Shown here: in pieces, positions 36,550 through 48,065 of the stretch
How the letters are laid out: each line of letters begins with the position of its first letter
How positions within the stretch are numbered: the first letter of the stretch is position 1
Source: Podospora pseudoanserina
Taxonomy: Eukaryota; Ascomycota; Sordariomycetes; Sordariales; Podosporaceae
Length of the DNA: 64,000 nucleotides
Reading direction: 5' to 3'
Assembly: GCF_035222485.1 (NCBI RefSeq)
Contig: NC_085920.1
Location: forward strand, 6,448,001-6,512,000
Notes under the pieces: generated by a model
What the model saw: the letters and a program-made list of their open reading frames with translations, nothing else
Databases searched by the model: none
Told to the model about the DNA's origin: nothing
Translations under genes and position numbers: made by a program

Positions 36550-38172
36550 ATGGCTATTCAGCATACGGCCGTGGTGCCCGGCACCGTCCACCTCGTCGAT
36601 GTTTCCGGCGCGGCGCCTGCAGGCGCAAAGATGCGGGACGGAATCCAGCTTGTTCCCCGTCCTAGCGATGATCCCGAGGACCCTCTCAACTGGAGCAGAG
36701 GCCGCAAGATGTTGGCTCTCGCCATGGTTGTGGTCTACACCTTTGGCACTGGACTTCCTATGACCCTCCAATACTCGATTCTCGCCGACATCACCGCGGA
36801 TACCGGCATCTCCACTGCAACACTTGTCGAGGGTACCGGTTACGCTTTCTTGCTGCTTGGTTTCGGCTGCTTGTTCTGGCAGCCCATTGCCTTGACATAT
36901 GGCCGCCGCGGTGTTTATCTCCTTTCGACCCTTGCTACCGTGCCCTTGATGGTTTGGACAGCCTATTCCAAGTCGGGCGGCGAATGGTTCGCTCACCGTA
37001 TCATCATTGGGTTCTTCTGTGCACCTATCGAGGCCTTACCCGAGGTCAGCATTCCCGACGTCTTTTTTGCCCATGAGCGCGGTGCCATGATGGGCGTGTA
37101 CGTCTTTTCGCTCTTCGGCTCCAACTTCCTGGCTCCCTTGATTGGCGGCTGGTTCAACGAGGCGTATGGATGGAAGTGGACCATGTACTTTGGTGCCATT
37201 TTCGCTGCCGTGGCCTTCATCATCATGTTTTTCTTCATGGAGGAGACCATGTATTTCCGCCAGGGTTTGGAGGGTCTGGAGGATGAGCAGGATGAGATTG
37301 CTGCTGCTGCTACCACCACCGATGCCGGAGAGAAGGGAGAGAAGAGCAGCAGCTCGAGCCAGACCGTCAGCGAATCTCCTGCTGCCATCTACGTCAAGCC
37401 CACCCTCGCCCAGAAACTCGCGTGGTTCCGCAAGATGGACGGCCGACCAACCTACCAACACATGCTCAAGACCATGTATATGCCCTTCATTTACCTTTAC
37501 CAATTCCCCATCGTCCTCTGGGCCGGTTTCATCTACGGCATCAACCTCTGCTGGTACCAAGTCCTGAACGGAACTGCCAGCCCTGTTCTCGCCAACGCTC
37601 CTTACAACTGGTCTTCCGGTCTTGTCGGCACCATCTACACCGGTCCCATCGTCGGCGCGGCCATTGGCTGCTACTGGGCTGGTTCCATTGCCGATAAGTT
37701 CACCTTGTGGCTTGCCCGCCGGAACAACGGCGTCCGTGAGCCCGAGCACCGTCTCTGGCCCCTTCTTGTGACGGCTGTCTTGGGAGCCATCGGCCTTATC
37801 ATGTGGGGTGTTGGTGCCCAGCATCACGCTCACTGGGCAGTTTTGGCCGTCGGTCTCGGTATTCTGACTGCCAGTGTTGTAGCTGGTGGCTCGGTTGCTC
37901 TCTCGTACAACATTGACTGCTACAAGGATATCTCGGGCGACACCACCACCGCTGTTATCCTGGTCCGCAACCTGATGGGTTTCGCCATTGCCTATGGAAT
38001 CACGCCCTGGTATACCAACATGGGTCTCCAAAACTGCTTCATCATGGCTGGCTTCCTTGCCTTGGGCTGCACTCTCACCTTTTTGTTCATGACATGGAAG
38101 GGCAAGGATCTCCGTAGAGCTTCTGCCGAGCGGTATTGGAAGTATGCCGCCGAGAGCTCTTCTGCCCACTAA
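36550..38172 (+). CDS. Major facilitator superfamily transporter
   Basis: A single exon of 540 residues with a hydrophilic N-terminus ending in the DDPEDPLNWSRGRK motif typical of fungal DHA1-type MFS carriers. About twelve hydrophobic segments follow, in two sets of six separated by a charged cytosolic loop (about residues 237-290, with a GEKGEKSSSSSQ stretch). The loop after TM2 reads LTYGRRGVYLL, the usual MFS motif A region. Substrate cannot be read from sequence. The divergent amidase makes a small nitrogen compound or amide plausible, but drug or toxin export is equally typical of this family. Confidence 0.93.
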   Translation: MAIQHTAVVPGTVHLVDVSGAAPAGAKMRDGIQLVPRPSDDPEDPLNWSRGRKMLALAMVVVYTFGTGLPMTLQYSILADITADTGISTATLVEGTGYAFLLLGFGCLFWQPIALTYGRRGVYLLSTLATVPLMVWTAYSKSGGEWFAHRIIIGFFCAPIEALPEVSIPDVFFAHERGAMMGVYVFSLFGSNFLAPLIGGWFNEAYGWKWTMYFGAIFAAVAFIIMFFFMEETMYFRQGLEGLEDEQDEIAAAATTTDAGEKGEKSSSSSQTVSESPAAIYVKPTLAQKLAWFRKMDGRPTYQHMLKTMYMPFIYLYQFPIVLWAGFIYGINLCWYQVLNGTASPVLANAPYNWSSGLVGTIYTGPIVGAAIGCYWAGSIADKFTLWLARRNNGVREPEHRLWPLLVTAVLGAIGLIMWGVGAQHHAHWAVLAVGLGILTASVVAGGSVALSYNIDCYKDISGDTTTAVILVRNLMGFAIAYGITPWYTNMGLQNCFIMAGFLALGCTLTFLFMTWKGKDLRRASAERYWKYAAESSSAH

Positions 38173-38768
38173 TTGTTAGGGGGGTTGGCGGGTGGGCGGA
38201 AGCCCTAATGTTGGATCTGATGAAGATGAATACCTAATAATACATAGAATATGAGTATGAGTAGTGAGTCCTTGTTTCTCATCAAGCTTGCTCACCAAAG
38301 CAGCGGCGGGTGGAAAGTCTCAAACGATAATGATAGATAAAATGAATATAAAATACCAAGGGAATTTTCTTCTCAGACAAGATTCCCCTTTGCGTGACGT
38401 GGCTGTGTTGTATGTACATTGGAAAACGGAAGCCACCTTCCTTTTCCATTGGTGGACCCAAATGCGCATGACAAACCCCACTCCCGGTGTTTGACAGCTC
38501 TGGGCTTGGCGTTCCCCACAACCCCGCCCCCCCCCCCCACTCAAGCGGCCCAAGGCTGCACACTCCAGCACACAGCTTCCAGTCCCCCCACTGTCGGGCT
38601 GGCTGAGCTTCAACTTCCATCCATACAATGCTCTCAGCCTTGCTGTCACCAACCAATTTCAGGTCCGATTTATCACAGCCAACTTATCATACCCAACATT
38701 TCGACCTCGTCATAAGGCCCAAACCAAAGTAACTTCGTCATTCCAGCTACCCAATTCGACCTCCGAAC
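38173..38768. other. Intergenic, upstream of CSN4
   Basis: The 3' flank of the MFS gene and the CSN4 promoter. A C-run lies at 38525-38539. No gene is seen. Confidence 0.5.
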
Positions 38769-40031
38769 ATGGTTTCGCCCAAGGTCCAAGAGGCCCTCGC
38801 AAAGGCCCAAGAGAACCCCGTCATCGGTTACAAAACCCTCCTCAACAGCCTCGACGACTTCTCCCCCCCAGAAGCCCGCAGCACCGACCTCAAAGCCATC
38901 ACTGACGACCTATTCGCCGCCTCCCACGGCGTCGTCACCACCAAAGCCGTCCTTAGCGACCTCATCAACGTCCTCACAAACTCCCAGAACCACGAGTCCT
39001 GGATCGACGTCGGCACCCACATCGTCCGCGCCATCTCCTCCACCCCGTCCCTCTCCTCCTCTCTTGTCGACCAAGCCTCGGCCCTCCGCGAGCTCATCGC
39101 CACCGCCCACGAAACCAACGAGGACTTCCTCGCCGCCGCCAAGATCCTCGCCGAGATCCCCCTCGACTCCTCCCAGCGCCGCGTGTCAGACCGCGAGAAG
39201 GCCAAAATATGGATCAGAATTGTCAGGAACCACCTGGAGGAAGATGACAGCACCACCGCTGAGACATACCTCAACAAGCTCAAGAACGTGATGCACAAGG
39301 TTGGAGACGCGGATCCGGAGATGATGCTCCACTTCAAGCTGAGCGCCGCTCGGATTCAGGATTCCAACAGGCAGTTCTTGCAGGCGGCATCGAGCTACCA
39401 CGACATCAGCTTCTCGCCTTCGATTGCTGAGGAGGAGAGGCTGCACACGCTCAGCATGGCGATCAAGTGCGCGGTCTTGGCGCCGGCTGGTCCGTTGAGG
39501 AGCAGGGCGTTGGGCAGGCTTCACAAGGATGAGAGGTCAGCGGGGCTGGAGGAGTATGGGATTCTGGAAAAGATGTTCTTTGATAGGCTGCTGTCGAGTG
39601 ACGAGGTGGAAAAGTTTGCGCAGTCGTTGGCGCCGCATCAGCTGGCCAAGACGTCGGACGGGTCGACGGTGTTGGCCAGGGCTGTGGTGGAGCACAACTT
39701 GTTGAGTGCTGGGCGGTTGTACACGAATATTGGGTTTGACGAGTTGGGGCTGTTGCTGGGGTTGGATGGGGACAAGGCTGAGGAGACAACGGCAAAGATG
39801 ATTGAGCAAGGGCGGTTGACTGGGTCTATCGATCAGATTGATCGGATCATCTACTTTGAAATGGCTGAGGCGTCTGGTGAGCATGGTAGCGGGCACACAA
39901 CAGCACAGGTCGGAAAGGAGATCCGGCGGTGGGACATCAATGTGCAGGCCTTGGCCGAAGATGTCGAGCGTGTGACAGACCTCCTGCAGGCAGAGTTTCC
40001 AGATTTTGTGGCCACTCAGATCGCCGTATGA
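38769..40031 (+). CDS. CSN4: COP9 signalosome subunit 4
   Basis: A single exon of 420 residues, typical for CSN4. The N-terminal two thirds are helical TPR-like repeats and the C-terminal third is a PCI domain (EEYGILEKMFFDRLLSSDEVEKFA through the winged helix ending RLTGSIDQIDRIIYFE). A terminal helix follows (LAEDVERVTDLLQAEFPDFV). CSN4 is a scaffold of the COP9 signalosome, which removes NEDD8 from cullins and so resets cullin-RING ubiquitin ligases; in filamentous fungi it affects development, light response and secondary metabolism. Codon use shifts from strongly C-ending codons in the first third to G-ending codons later, as in other genes here. Confidence 0.95.
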   Translation: MVSPKVQEALAKAQENPVIGYKTLLNSLDDFSPPEARSTDLKAITDDLFAASHGVVTTKAVLSDLINVLTNSQNHESWIDVGTHIVRAISSTPSLSSSLVDQASALRELIATAHETNEDFLAAAKILAEIPLDSSQRRVSDREKAKIWIRIVRNHLEEDDSTTAETYLNKLKNVMHKVGDADPEMMLHFKLSAARIQDSNRQFLQAASSYHDISFSPSIAEEERLHTLSMAIKCAVLAPAGPLRSRALGRLHKDERSAGLEEYGILEKMFFDRLLSSDEVEKFAQSLAPHQLAKTSDGSTVLARAVVEHNLLSAGRLYTNIGFDELGLLLGLDGDKAEETTAKMIEQGRLTGSIDQIDRIIYFEMAEASGEHGSGHTTAQVGKEIRRWDINVQALAEDVERVTDLLQAEFPDFVATQIAV

Positions 40032-40371
40032 AAGGGGGGATACAATGTCAGAAGAAGCGCATCTGTCTATAACAAGCGAGCCGCATCGTCCCCCTGTTTG
40101 GGACATGTAGCCGGTTGAATTGTGTACTGACATGCCCTGTCTGTGGGCAAATTGTCTAGATCATAGATGAATAATGAAGAATTCGAATATAAAACACATA
40201 TTTACTTACCCCCGAGATACCTATCCAACCGTTGCCGTAACTCGAAAAACGCCGATGCCAAACCTGTTCTCTTGAGACTAGAAAGCCAAACGCTGTCCGC
40301 CACTACCATGTATAACCAGAAATAGAAGTCCAATCCAAAAATAAAAAGAAAAAAAAATAAAAAGCAGGCGC
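40032..40371. other. Convergent intergenic gap between CSN4 and the SGNH hydrolase
   Basis: AT-rich DNA with A-runs around 40340-40365 that probably serves as the 3' region for both genes. No gene is seen. Confidence 0.5.
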
Positions 40372-41406
40372 CTAGTCCAGATCGGTTCGCCGAACCACGA
40401 CATAGCCCCCGTCGAGGCTCTCTGGATTGCCGGTCTCCTCCTCGAAGAGCTTGTCATCGTTCTTGAATATCCGCCGTCTCTTTGCGGGAGGAAGATCCGC
40501 CACCCTCTGCTTAACCAGTAAGCTCACCAAGGCCATGCCCACTTTGTTACCGATCAGGTCATAGCCCTCTGGGGTGAAATGGATTTGGTCGTCCCTGTAA
40601 GTCTTCCTGTCTGTCGAGGACATCTTCGTCAAGCTGATAGCATCGTGGAGATCGTATACGTGCCTGCGCTAAGTCAGCTAGGTAAGACAACAAAAAGTGG
40701 TAGACGATTGAACCCACAAGTTAGGCTTCTTGTAACCCATGATCAGCTCGTTGAGCACTTTCCTATCCGCGTCGCCCCTCATCTTGAATTTGCCGTCGCC
40801 CACCACATCGGGGACTGTTAGGGCCAGGACTTTACATCCACGTCGAAGCGGTATATCCCAGACCTCAGTCAACTTCTTGAAGATTTCCTGCGGTGGTACT
40901 TTAAACGCGATGTCGCTTGATACTCCGTCAGCGGACCTCATCAACCAGTCTATCATAGGGACGTAGACATACTTTGTGCCTCCCAAAACAATCACCCAGT
41001 CAAACGGACGCTTATCGTCCTTTTTAGCAGGCGGGACTATATCTCAACCTTGAGTGTTAGCTGTGTGTTCAAGTCCATCCATTTTGGCAATTGGGAAGCA
41101 TTAACGAAAGAGCAACTAACAGCACTCCTGCATCCTCGTCAGAAACCCATTCCTGACCATATCCCCGCACTTCCCCCGCTCGACGGTGGTTATTTCGTAG
41201 TCGGGAAAGGCCATCGCCAGCATCTGGTCCATCTTGAAATGGTACGGGTGGTAGGTGGAGCCTAGGTAGGAATAGCCTGCTGTAAGACTGTCCCCAAAAC
41301 AGAGGATGCGCAGCTTCTGGCGGGCTGCCATCTTTGCAAGGGCTTTGGAGATGCGATGGCCCAGGTTTGTTTTCGGAAGGGGGGGAGTAGCGATATCAAG
41401 AGACAC
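40372..41406 (-). CDS. SGNH/GDSL-type hydrolase
   Basis: Four exons (41406-41121, 41036-40973, 40915-40718, 40663-40372) join to 279 residues. Introns are 84, 57 and 54 nt, with donors GTTAGT, GTATGT and GTGGGT. The splices restore conserved blocks: CFGDSLTAGY (block I, nucleophile Ser), GGTND (block III, its Asn codon split by intron 2) and DDQIHFTPEGYDLIG (block V, Asp and His). This is the SGNH catalytic set, so it is an esterase or lipase-like hydrolase of unknown substrate. There is no signal peptide, so it is probably intracellular. The basic tail (PPAKRRRIFK) could be a nuclear signal. Translation could also start at the internal ATG 41331 (MAARQKLRIL). Confidence 0.92.
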
Positions 41407-42637
41407 GTGTTCGAGGGGTTGTGAGGTGGTGGAAGTGGAAGCTGATGCTTGATTGATGGTTCGGATCTCGGGGGCAGAATGCGGCGGAGGGAGGACTGAC
41501 GGGGTGATGATGACGCGGGGATGCGCCTCCTTCGTTGGCTATCCAGCCAGCTTGTTGAGCGCTTCGTTGAAACTGTCGAAAGGATGTTCCAGAGGCAAGT
41601 TTATAATCACAGTTTGATGCACCGTAAAAAGAGCAATGTCTGATGATACGCGCAAGATTGCAAGTTCCAGATTGTTGATGGCTGTTCATGTGGTCCATGG
41701 TCTGCTGCCGTTGGGAAGGGTGGGGGCGGGGAGCTAGCTGAGGTGTCGGCCTCGCGCTAACAGCGGAACCCCTGCCCAGCGAAGTGGGCCTATCTGCTCA
41801 CCAAGCACCAAGGTCCCATTTTCATGGCAATTCAAAAGATCTCGATGTTTCTGAGCCTTATTTCTCGGTCTCTTGCTTTCGCTGCTTGTAGCATGTCAAT
41901 GCCTATTACCGTTCACATATTTACTTGTATATCATCCTCCAGAAACTCCGGAGATAAACTCGAGTATCCACATGGTCAACTAGGTACATCACATGAGCAG
42001 TTTTATGTTTCCCTGAAACAACCCGGGGTTGGAGATTCAACTTCAACAGTGTCTAGATGGGACTACATGCTGATAACGTCTGCTGAACTTTCCCCAAGAG
42101 CCCCTAACCATGAGCAATAGCTCGGTGACAGGAGGACTCTAGTCACAGCAGAAAGACAATTTGCACTTAGTGTCGCCACCCAGCCCTCGTTATGAATCAT
42201 TCAACCTTGACGGCACCTGTTGTTGATGCAAGGGAAAAGAGTCCCATCTACTGCGTATAAAACAAAAGAATACTGCACTTTGATATCGCCAAGCCGCAAC
42301 TGCAGCTTCGGCCAAGCGTTACAGCGAACTGTCGGTCCGTCCGCCGTTGTCGGAGTTCTAGATGTCAACCCCGGACCGCTGTCCGGTTCGTCACTTTCCC
42401 CAGTAAAAGCAACTGTCGGGTACAGTGGGGTCCCCTAGAGCAACAGCACCCGTCCTCCAATCACTCACCACCGCATTAATTGAGCCAGATATCGGGTTTG
42501 CCCGCTCCCGCGTGACATTATCCCGTTGGCGGTTGAGGGATGTTGAGATATAAATAATAAAATCTTCTCCGTATAGTTGTCAACATTGCTATTTGCTTTG
42601 AAGTCATTCCACGAAGCCCAGAAGGCGAGTTGTCACA
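41407..42637. other. Divergent promoter region between SGNH hydrolase and lactate dehydrogenase
   Basis: About 1.2 kb with only short chance frames. No gene or recognisable operator is seen. Confidence 0.5.
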
Positions 42638-44332
42638 ATGGCCAAAGTCTTCAGTGCAGAAGAAGGCATGTCTAAACAAATCAACCACACACAGGCAAAT
42701 GCATTGCTGACCGCTGATACAGTTGCCAAGCACAACACCGCAGAAAGCTGCTGGGTAGTCCTCCATGGCGCTGTTTACGATGTAACAGAGTTCCTCCCCT
42801 CCCACCCAGGAGGCTCCAGAATCATTCTCCAGCTCGCCGGCCGGGACGCCACCGCCGAGTTCGACCCTATCCACCCCCCAGGCACTCTCGAGGACAACCT
42901 CCCACCCACCGCCAAACTCGGCATCGTCGACCCCGAGAGCCTCAAAAAACTCCAACGCCAGTCCAACACCGCCAACCCAGCCCAGGAAGCAGCACGCCCA
43001 CCCCCGCCACTCCACCACCTCCTCAATCTAGACGAAATCGAAGCAGTTGCCAAAACCCAGGTCTCCAAGAAATGCTGGGCCTACTACTTCTCCGCCGCCG
43101 ACGACCTCATCTCCAAGACATACAACAATACCGTCTATCGCAGCATTCTCCTCCGCCCCCGCGTCTTCGTCGACGTCACCAAAGCAGACACCACCACCTC
43201 CATCCTCGGCGGCGCCTTCAAGCTCGCCACCCCCTTGTACGTCTCCCCAGCAGCCATGGCCCGGCTGGCTCACCCGGACGGAGAAGCTGGAATAGCAAAA
43301 GGCATCTCCCGCTTCGGGGCCATGCAGCTCGTCTCCCACAACGCCTCCATGTCGCCGGAGCAAATCGTTGCCGACGCCAAACCGGATCAGATCTTTGGCT
43401 GGCAGCTCTACGTACAGAACGCTCGTGCTAAATCCGAGGCCATGCTGGCGAGGATAGCCAAACTGCCGCAGTACAAGTGCATTGTTCTTACTCTTGACGC
43501 ACCTGTTCCTAGCAAGAGGGAGCACGACGAAAAGGCCGCGTTGGAGGCGGAGCTACTGATTGAGGCATCGAAATCGGAGGAGGAAAAGGAAAAGGCAAAG
43601 AAGAGGCCGGATTCGAATAGTGGTGTGGGACAGCAGCTGTTCTTTGGCACGGCGGCTGATTTGACGTGGGATACGACTTTGCCGTGGTTGGCGAAGCATA
43701 CCAAACTGCCTATTGTTTTGAAGGGGATCCAGACGCACGAGGATGTTTACCTGGCTGCGCAGTATGCGAAGAAGCATCCGGGGACGGTCAAGGCGGTCAT
43801 TTTGAGCAATCACGGGGGTAGGTCGTTGGATACGGCGCCGCCGGCGGTGCATACGCTGTTGGAATGCAAGAAGTACTGTCCGGAAGTGTTTGATATCATT
43901 GAGATTTGGGTGGATGGGGGTATCAGGAGGGGGACGGATGTGGTCAAGGCTTTGTGTCTAGGGGCAAAAGCGGTGGGCGTAGGCAGGGCTGCACTCTATG
44001 GGTTAGGGGCTGGCGGGTGGAAGGGGGTGGAGAGGACTTTCGAAAGTGAGTTTGCCTTCATTGCTGCGGATTCTTTGGTCGTGAGGGTGCTGACATGATC
44101 ATCAGTTCTCCAAGGCGAAATTCAGACGTGCATGAAGATGATGGGCGCAAAAGACATCTCGGAGCTTGGGCCACGCTTTGTGAGTTTGCCCGGATTTCAA
44201 GGGGCCCCTGACGAAGAGCTAATAATCTTGTGATCGCAGATCAACAGCAGGATGGTCGAACGGGACATATTCGATGGCGGGGCTGGTCTCGACAGAACGG
44301 GGTTGTGGACGTCTCGTGCTGCCAAGCTGTAG
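42638..44332 (+). CDS. L-lactate dehydrogenase (flavocytochrome b2 type)
   Basis: Four exons (42638-42665, 42723-44045, 44106-44179, 44240-44332) join to 505 residues. The N-terminus is a cytochrome b5 heme domain ([20 protein letters not shown], heme ligand in LPSHPGG, second His in DPIHPPG). An FMN-dependent alpha-hydroxy-acid dehydrogenase domain follows, with substrate-binding SNHGGRSLD and FMN-binding [13 protein letters not shown]. It oxidises L-lactate or a related 2-hydroxy acid and passes electrons via heme, classically to cytochrome c. No clear mitochondrial presequence is present, so location is open. The first intron is GC-AG (42666-42722, GCATGT..ATACAG); removing it restores the family sequence FSAEEVAKHN. 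It is 57 nt with no in-frame stop, so a 524-residue unspliced form is possible. The last two introns are GT-AG, 60 nt each. Confidence 0.92.
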
Positions 44333-46893
44333 GCGATTTTGCGGGGGAAGGTGTGCCAAGCTGGGTTGAGCATGTCGTAGATCCTTTTGCATGACGATCT
44401 CGTCCTAGCCGAGGCGGCATGTGGTTTGACGGGTGTTTTTGGGTTCTAGACAAATTACCTGGAAGAAGAATGTTTCGAACAAGCACGTTCGTTTGGGAAG
44501 TGTGTGTACAACGCTGGTTTGTAATGCGAGATATTCAGATGGGTGTTGCAAAACCTCGCGATGGCCTTCTCATGGCAGCTATTCAAAGTCAGTCGGTCAG
44601 TCCGATGTTCACATGATGTCAATTCGATCAAGCAGTGCCGTCGGGTTGTTGCATGAGGCACAGATGTAGCCAAGACGGCTGTTCGAGGCTCTGCGGGTGC
44701 CAAATCTGCAAGGATTTGAGCTGGTCTCATGATGACCACCTCCTCCCCTTTTCCACAACAGCTTCCAGATCAGCAAGGGCAGATGAAAAGGTGACGCCAA
44801 TATTTGCTATCAAAATTCAAGCTGGAGACCACAGGATCAAGTTGATTGGCTTATCTGCACCCACATGGATAAGAGGGAGAATGGGAAGTGTTCAAGGGAA
44901 AACCCAAACGCCACTTGAATCAACGGCATACCGCGTATTTGCGTATTTGAGAGACGCGAATTGCCAAAACCACAACGTTGCAACCGGGTTTTCTGAGAGG
45001 ACAGGAGTCGAATCGGCGGTTGGCTTCGTGCGTGCCATCAAAGAATTTCGTTGTGGTTGCATCACTGGAACCGGGCCGACCACTCACAGGCTTCCATCCT
45101 GGAAAGAGGACTCAAGCTTCGGTGTCAAATCTCCCAGTGGATCGCGTGGACACCTCTCCACTGGTCCACTCTCAACAACACAGACGGTATCGACTCGCAA
45201 AAAGCGCTCCACGGATACGCAATTGTTGAACTCTTTCCGTGGAGTCGCTAGAAAAGTGGTTGAGAATCGGCGGTGATGGTGATCAGGGCGAAGAGAAAAT
45301 AGTCGAGGGAGCTGAAGGAGAGATTCACATGCAAGTTTGGACAAAAATGATGCTCGGCCCCTCATCTGATAAATAGGCGAACGTTTGACCAAGAGATTAA
45401 TTACTCTTGGAGAGGATTATTGGAGAAATAGCTTGGCTGTGCGACTCCAAAAGTGCCTCTGTACCCAATAGTGAGCACTGCTTGACGCCTCTCGCGGCCA
45501 AATGCAGGTGTTGAGCTTTGTCGCTTTTGGTGGAGTAGACCCAAAATTTTCATGTGCTCCATCCATGCCGAGGGCCTTTCCCTGTCGAGCAGGGATCTGC
45601 AGACGGGGAAGGAGGTCCCCCTTGACGCCTCTCCCCCAGAAAATGCGGGGGCAGGCCACGAAATGATCTCTTGGCATCATCCTCGTTTTGGCAGTCACGT
45701 CCGTTGTCGTTCAGATTCTCGACCCTCAAAGCTCGACAGTGCCACCGTTTTTGCAGAAGAAGACCCTCGCCACGATAATGCCAACCACGACGGATTTGAA
45801 TAGTTTTTCGGCCGCTCTTGCAACGGTGTGTTAGGGGTGCCGAGTAAGGAAGACTCCCTTCGAGTCAAGCCGATTTAGATAGACGTTGCGCAAACTGCCA
45901 ACACAAGAGCTGCTGCAATCTCGTCAGGTCTGAGCAGCCTGCATATGCAGAGCGTTGCTAGACCTCATGCAGTTAGAGACGTCTCCTCGTGAGGCTTTTC
46001 CCCACTGGTGCTCGCAGGTTCCAATCCTTTCACGCTGTCGACGGCAGCAAGTACGGATACGGAAGCAATCGCCTCAGCATGTCAAGCTGGCCTGGCCCCG
46101 TTTCCTCCACATTCCCCGCATTGTCAGTCTCGGGCCAAGATCTCTGGGCATTGAGAAAAACCCCATTCTCCTGGCGACGGTGACAATTGATGGGGAGGCC
46201 CAACCGACTGTTCAACGCGAAGGAGAAAGCGTCCGGATTTGGACAAGAAGAAGGCCTCACTGACATCACAAACCGAACCAGCTGATGTGTTTTTGTGTTC
46301 AGATCAAAGAAACGTCGGTGAGGTAGGTGGCTTTGATCTGATCTCTTGGCTCTCGGTATGGTTAGCCATGTCCCACGGAACATTTCAGGGGCGCTGGCCA
46401 TCTTGGAGCTGAAAAGGGTTAGGGTATGAAATGACGGGCGCGACAAGGGCGCAACAAAGACTGCGGGGGAACCAGGTCAACTGGGCAATAGCTCGGGGGA
46501 CCTACTTGAACAGGCTAGAGGAGTGGTCAAGACGAGACCTACCAGCGGGGGGTGGCAACCAGGATCCATTGTCCTCCAGACCAACGCACCTTGCCATCAC
46601 GGGGGAGCAAGCGACAGAAAGCGACGATGGCCCCGACCCTTGCTCTCCCGACTTGCAAGCTTGCCCGCCGACAGGCAACTCCCCTGTGCGGCGTCCCCAA
46701 TTCTCTTTGCGACCACTCAGAGCTCTTGTGTTCATGACACACTTATAAGTGGTCAGCCCTGTCCTCCCGCGTCTCTTATACCCCCTTCTTTCCTCTTCAT
46801 ACCGTTTCACCCTCCCGTCCATCCACCCATTCTGCATCTTTCTTTCTGCAGGCTGAGGAGAACCGGTATCGAGATCCGTCACAGACTTCCGAC
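44333..46893. other. Intergenic, no supported gene
   Basis: About 2.5 kb. The longest frame (44635-45276, 213 codons) is Cys/Ser/Arg-rich without a family signature and overlaps frames on both strands. GGGTTAGGG occurs at 46419-46427, about 470 bases before the DUF3712 gene. Confidence 0.55.
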
Positions 46894-48065
46894 ATGGCCG
46901 ACGCCGACAAGCCCATCGCTACCACTAGCGAGAATGTTGTTGAGAAGCCGCGGAGACGCGGATGTGTAGGACACTGCGTCAGATTCTGGTGGGTGTACTT
47001 GATCGTCCTCATCGTTCTTACTGTCATTCTTGTGCCAGTCATGTAAGTGTTTGCCCATTCTCCGTCGCCAACATTCGCGGCGAATTCTTACTGATTCATC
47101 ACCCAGTCTCCTGGTCGCCGTTCCCAAGATTGCTCAGTCCAAGCTTGATGACGCCGAGCTCATTATCAACGGCATCACTGTCACCGATACCCAGACCAAG
47201 AAGATGACCATGTCTATCGACAGCACCATCAAGAGTGATGGCAAGGTTCACGCCACCATTGAGCCCTTCCTCGGGGTCATGTACCTCGAGGATATCCCTT
47301 CGCACATTCCTTTCGCCAGCATCAACTTCCCCGAGACCACCAGCGAGGCCCTTCAGCAGGTCAAGGTTACCCAGACCCTCGAGATCAAGGATGTGGATGC
47401 CCTGACCACCTTCAACACATGGCTGCTCGCCAACGAGACCCTCAGAGTGACCGTCTTTGGTGAGACTGGTATTCACGTCAAGGGCATCTCTAGACGCTAT
47501 CCGGTTACTTTCAAGAAGACCATCGAGATGCCCGGCCTCCAGATGCTTCGGGGCACTTCTGTCAACGAGACCACGATCAACCTCGATCCCGTGTATAACT
47601 TCAACGCAACAACCTGGATTCCCAACCGCTCTCTTGTGTCTTTCGAACTTGTAAGTCTTGACCGAGTCATCTCTACCATCACTTGAGCGTTTACTCATCC
47701 TTCATCAGGGCAATGCCACCTTCCACAACTACCTTGACGGCAAGGAGATTGGTACCGTCTATATTGACAACCTCTTCCTCAAAGCCGGCGAGGTCACCAA
47801 GGCCGACATGCGCGCCACCATTGAGAATGCACCCGTAATTGAGGCCCTCGGAAAGTCTCCCGCTTGCGACAAGGACAATGGATGGCTCGACTTCGAAATT
47901 CGTGGCAAGACCGTCAACAACAAGGGCCAAGACCTTCCCTACTTCGCCGACGCTTTGGCTGCAGACACCCAGACCATTCCTATCGATATCGGCGGCACGA
48001 TTCAGCGGTCTTTGGGCCTCACTATTCCCTGCGGCGGCCTCGGCGGCGGTGATCATTCTGATTAA
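46894..48065 (+). CDS. DUF3712-family membrane-anchored protein
   Basis: Three exons (46894-47042, 47107-47650, 47709-48065), introns 64 and 58 nt with GTAAGT donors, 349 residues. A short basic N-terminus (EKPRRRGCVGHCVRFWW) precedes one membrane segment (about residues 33-55). A large, probably extracytoplasmic domain follows, containing LDDAELIINGITVTDTQ and related beta-rich segments typical of fungal DUF3712, and ending GGLGGGDHSD. The family relates to LEA-2-like beta-sandwich proteins and has no established role; a cell-surface or vacuolar membrane location is a guess. Candidate N-glycosylation sites (NET, NAT, NRS) support lumenal exposure. Confidence 0.9.

Noticed and set aside
37036-38169. 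A 377-codon minus-strand frame
   Set aside because: It is the antisense of the MFS transporter, has no hydrophobic segments or domain, and arises from the G/C-ending codons of the plus-strand gene.
44635-45276. A 213-codon plus-strand frame
   Set aside because: No family signature, irregular composition, and several overlapping frames on both strands.
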